From: Conexibacter woesei Iso977N
GTDB taxonomy: Bacteria; Actinomycetota; Thermoleophilia; Solirubrobacterales; Solirubrobacteraceae
DNA: 64,000 nucleotides
Assembly: GCF_000424625.1 (NCBI RefSeq)
Contig: NZ_AUKG01000001.1
Location: forward strand, 2,046,001-2,110,000
Direction: 5' to 3'
Position numbers and translations under genes: made by a program. The notes under the pieces are model-generated. The model was not told where the DNA came from. It saw only the letters and a list, made by a program, of their open reading frames with translations, and did not search any database. This document shows positions 61,752 through 64,000 of this stretch, piece after piece. Position 1 is the stretch's first letter. Every line of letters begins with the position of its first letter.

Positions 61752-62927
61752 CTAACCGATCGAGATCTTCACGTACAGCGAGGTGCTGACGATGATCGGG
61801 AGCGGGATCGCGAAGCCGTTGCACGGGCTCGTCGGCGAGCCGGGCGACAGGCAGGCCTGGACGTCGAGCGGGTCGGGCGCCGAGGTCAGGTGCAGCTTGG
61901 TCAGGCCCAGGCCCTTCTCGAGCTTCCCCTTGAAGAAGAAGGTCTGCGGGATGTCCTGGTAGCCGGTCGAGATGTAGGGGCTGTTGCAGCCGCTGTCGTC
62001 GTTGCGGAGGTCCAGCGCGAGCCGGATGTCCGTGTAGACCGTCGCGGTGACCCCGCCGGCGGCGGTCAGGATCGACGTGCTCGACCGCGCCGGGTCCAGG
62101 TACACGTTGCTGGTCGGGTTGGTCTTGATCGAGGACGAGACCTGGCCGCCGCAGTCGTCGTCGATGAAGACGTCGGTGGCGGCGATGCCGATCGAGCCGC
62201 GCGACAGCGAGATCTGGTTGTCCTGGCTGAGCTGGTAGCCGCCGGGGATGAAGCCGGACAGGTCACCGCTCAGCGGCGCGTTGCGGACGAAGGCGCCGAA
62301 GTCCAGCGTGGCGACCGAGCCGGGCAGCAGCGAGATCCGGACCGGCGTGCCCGACGCGCTGTTGGACGTCGTCGCGCACTTCTGGAAGGTGTAGACCTTG
62401 ACCTTCTTCTTGACCTTGACGATCCGGTTGCCCTTCTTGACCGACACCGTCTTCTTCACGGTCTTGTAGACCGGCACGGTCACGGTCACGGTCCTGGGCT
62501 TGCCGACGCGGACCCTGACCTTCTTCCTCTTGCCCTTCACGACCTTCGTGACCGTCTTGTACCTGTAGCGCTTCTGCTTCTTGGTGACGGTGCGCGCGCA
62601 CTGGCGCGAGCAGGTCGTCTTGAGCTTGCGCTTGGCCTTGACGACGACCTTCTTGTAGGACTTGGAGCCCTTCTTCTTCCTGTAGGCGTACTTGTAGTAC
62701 GTCTCGTAGAGCGGGACGAGCTTCGTCCCCTTCTTGATCTGGGCGACGCACGTGTCCGCGGCGGCGGAGGCGGTGGGCGTCGCGGAAGCGGATGCTGCGG
62801 AGGTCCCGATGCTGCCGGCGGCGGCGACGCTCAGGCCGACAACGGCGAAGGCGACGGCGCAGAGGGCGACCAGTCGCGTGAGGATCCGCCGGCCGTGGCG
62901 GTGGGAAGACATCGTGTCGCGGTCCAT
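61752..62927 (-). CDS. Exported protein with long Lys/Val/Tyr-rich basic domain
   Basis: 391 residues. The signal peptide is near 15-48. Residues about 62-183 are extraordinarily basic and built of alternating Lys/Arg with Val, Thr or Tyr, e.g. RYRYKTVTK (120-128), VRVRVGKPRTVTVTVPVYK and VKVKKKVKVYTF. They are bracketed by Cys60, Cys106, Cys110 and Cys184. The rest (about 190-391) is a beta-rich, uncharged domain with SGDLSGFIPGGY and paired Cys. A GGGAGAGAG ribosome binding site precedes ATG 62927 (ATG 62912 is an alternative). It begins the operon with the subtilase. Confidence 0.75.
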   Translation of the reverse strand: MDRDTMSSHRHGRRILTRLVALCAVAFAVVGLSVAAAGSIGTSAASASATPTASAAADTCVAQIKKGTKLVPLYETYYKYAYRKKKGSKSYKKVVVKAKRKLKTTCSRQCARTVTKKQKRYRYKTVTKVVKGKRKKVRVRVGKPRTVTVTVPVYKTVKKTVSVKKGNRIVKVKKKVKVYTFQKCATTSNSASGTPVRISLLPGSVATLDFGAFVRNAPLSGDLSGFIPGGYQLSQDNQISLSRGSIGIAATDVFIDDDCGGQVSSSIKTNPTSNVYLDPARSSTSILTAAGGVTATVYTDIRLALDLRNDDSGCNSPYISTGYQDIPQTFFFKGKLEKGLGLTKLHLTSAPDPLDVQACLSPGSPTSPCNGFAIPLPIIVSTSLYVKISIG

Positions 62928-62975
62928 CGTTGCTCTCTCTCCCGGAGAATTTCTGCTGTCCCTGCCGGAGGGGGT

Positions 62976-63001
62976 GAGCCCCGGCCTTGCGGCCGGGGCT
63001 C
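62976..63001. terminator. Terminator hairpin
   Basis: An 11-bp perfect stem (GAGCCCCGGCC with GGCCGGGGCTC) and 4-nt loop lie between the stop of the partial gene on the right (minus strand) and the start of the Lys-rich protein gene. Confidence 0.65.
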
Positions 63002-63037
63002 GTTCCCACCAGGTGCTACGCGGTACTGCGGGTGCTG

Positions 63038-64000
63038 CTAGTTGACGTCGCCGATCATGATGTCGGCCTCGATGTCCTGGACGGAGATGTCGCCCGAGAC
63101 GGAGACCTTCGAGCCGTCCGACGCGGTCGTGTAGGCCGGGTCGGTCGGGTTGGCGATGCCGTTGAACGCGGCACCCCTCACCTGCGGCGACTGCACGGAG
63201 TCGCAGGTGTCGGTCGGGGCCGGACGGGCGTTGAGCTCGTCGATGGGACGGGTCGTCGTCGTGTCCAGCGTGTGCGCCGTGGTCGTGGGGACCGCGGCGG
63301 ACGGATCGCTGGAGTCGGCGGCGAACGGAGCCTGCGGCGACAGGCAGGCGGCCAGCGCGACGTGCGCCGGGTCACCCAGGGAGCTCAGCGACGCCTTGGC
63401 GATGCGGAGGCCCGAGGCCGTGATGGCCGGGGAGATGTGCAGGGAGCCCTTGAGCTTGACGCCCGGGATGTAGTTCTGCACGGTGCCCGTCCACGCCTGA
63501 CGGCAGCCGAAGGCCGCGCCGGGGTAGGGGCCGCCCGAGATCAACGGGTACGCATCCGGCGCGACCGAGCGCAGGATCGAGTTGATCTGGGTCGACAGCG
63601 ACACGGTGACGTCGATGCCGTAGGCCTTGCCCGGGATGTTCCCGAACAGGTTCGCCTGACCGCCGGACTGGCCGATCGTGATGTTCTGCGTGCCCTCAGC
63701 GCCGGCGTTGGTCGCGGCGCCCACCGGGGCGACGGCCAGCTTCAGCGCGCCGGTGCGCAGGACGGCGTCCTTGTAGCCCGGGGCGTACGACGCCCTCGTG
63801 CTCGGATCCGTGACCGCGCCCGACGGGAACGGCGTCGGGTTGCCGCCGACGTTGTTGTTGTTGCCCGGGACAGCGGAGGCGGCCATCTTGTCGAGGCCGT
63901 CAACACCCGGGATCTCCGGCAGGAAGCCGTTCGGCGTGCCGTGGGTGACCGCGGTCGCCAGGTCCGGGTAGAACGGGACGCCGGGGGCGCCCGGGACGTT
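63038..64000 (-). CDS. Exported beta-rich protein, 5' end beyond the window
   Basis: An open frame of 320 codons runs from the window edge to the stop at 63038. No start is forced inside the window: it stays open through VPGAPGVPFYPDLATAV to the last base, so the N-terminus is missing. Visible parts include a PGNNNNVGGNPTPFPSGAV stretch, NITIGQSGGQANLFGNIPGKAYGIDVTVSLS, and a C-terminus ending ISVQDIEADIMIGDVN. There are few charged residues and several Cys. The domain style (lipid- or polymer-facing beta-protein) resembles the second half of the neighbouring Lys-rich protein. Family unknown. Confidence 0.7.
   Translation of the reverse strand, partial: NVPGAPGVPFYPDLATAVTHGTPNGFLPEIPGVDGLDKMAASAVPGNNNNVGGNPTPFPSGAVTDPSTRASYAPGYKDAVLRTGALKLAVAPVGAATNAGAEGTQNITIGQSGGQANLFGNIPGKAYGIDVTVSLSTQINSILRSVAPDAYPLISGGPYPGAAFGCRQAWTGTVQNYIPGVKLKGSLHISPAITASGLRIAKASLSSLGDPAHVALAACLSPQAPFAADSSDPSAAVPTTTAHTLDTTTTRPIDELNARPAPTDTCDSVQSPQVRGAAFNGIANPTDPAYTTASDGSKVSVSGDISVQDIEADIMIGDVN

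Overview
The window is 64 kb of very GC-rich, gene-dense chromosome. The gene order (rplM-rpsI-glmM-glmS-acpS-nnrD-CBS-alr), actinobacterial-type cytochrome oxidase subunits, many GTG starts and 4-nt ATGA/GTGA gene overlaps point to an actinobacterium. The style (GuaB3, a Flp/Tad-type pilin end, Lys/Tyr-rich exported proteins, TAnnnT leaderless starts) suggests the deep-branching Thermoleophilia/Solirubrobacterales side. That placement is inference; no rRNA is present. I see no tRNA, rRNA, CRISPR array, prophage or insertion sequence.

Layout. 1-8.4 kb: end of a Flp-like pilin, then murI-rph-rdgB-CDF exporter, a 46-aa membrane peptide, HU, pyrF, LysM protein-D,D-carboxypeptidase-PfkB kinase. 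8.4-11.3 kb: guaB3 and guaA (GMP synthesis). 11.3-17.2 kb: PKD-type secreted protein, secreted lipase, GspE/PilB ATPase, one unknown. 17.4-27.6 kb: ribosomal proteins L13 and S9, then UDP-GlcNAc and cell-wall precursor genes (glmM, glmS, alr) with acpS, nnrD and a CCA-adding/poly(A) enzyme. A roughly 430-bp nested inverted-repeat element sits between glmS and acpS. 27.5-37.2 kb: accessory mix (membrane M28 peptidase, HIT, two-gene crotonase/HIT operon, cupin, MFS, lipoproteins, glycosyltransferase, cytochrome c-cupredoxin lipoprotein, VapBC-like pair).

37.3-47.3 kb holds two complete but different haem-copper oxidase loci, both on the minus strand and separated by an AraC regulator and a CBS protein. 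The first (coxB with fused cytochrome c, A2-type coxA, a duplicated stress-protein-like gene, coxC, a 57-aa subunit) is a caa3-like enzyme. The second (coxB without cytochrome c, A1-type coxA, ctaB, 36-aa and 80-aa subunits) has no coxC of its own. Together with the cytochrome c-cupredoxin lipoprotein this makes a 12-kb respiratory island.

47.4-58.9 kb: PaaG-like crotonase, class-I glutamine amidotransferase-like hydrolase, GT-C membrane glycosyltransferase with a gamma-glutamylcyclotransferase-like gene, ECF sigma factor, FHA-HTH protein convergent with a Ser/Thr kinase bearing an extracellular propeller, PAP2 enzyme, trxB, matrixin-type protease, GAF-LuxR regulator. 58.9-64 kb: four leftward genes for large exported proteins, one a subtilase, two carrying Lys/Tyr/Val-rich tracts.

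A window-wide regulatory pattern stands out: twenty genes have a TAnnnT hexamer 6-11 nt upstream of the start codon and mostly no Shine-Dalgarno. This is the mark of leaderless mRNAs, and I used it to choose several starts.
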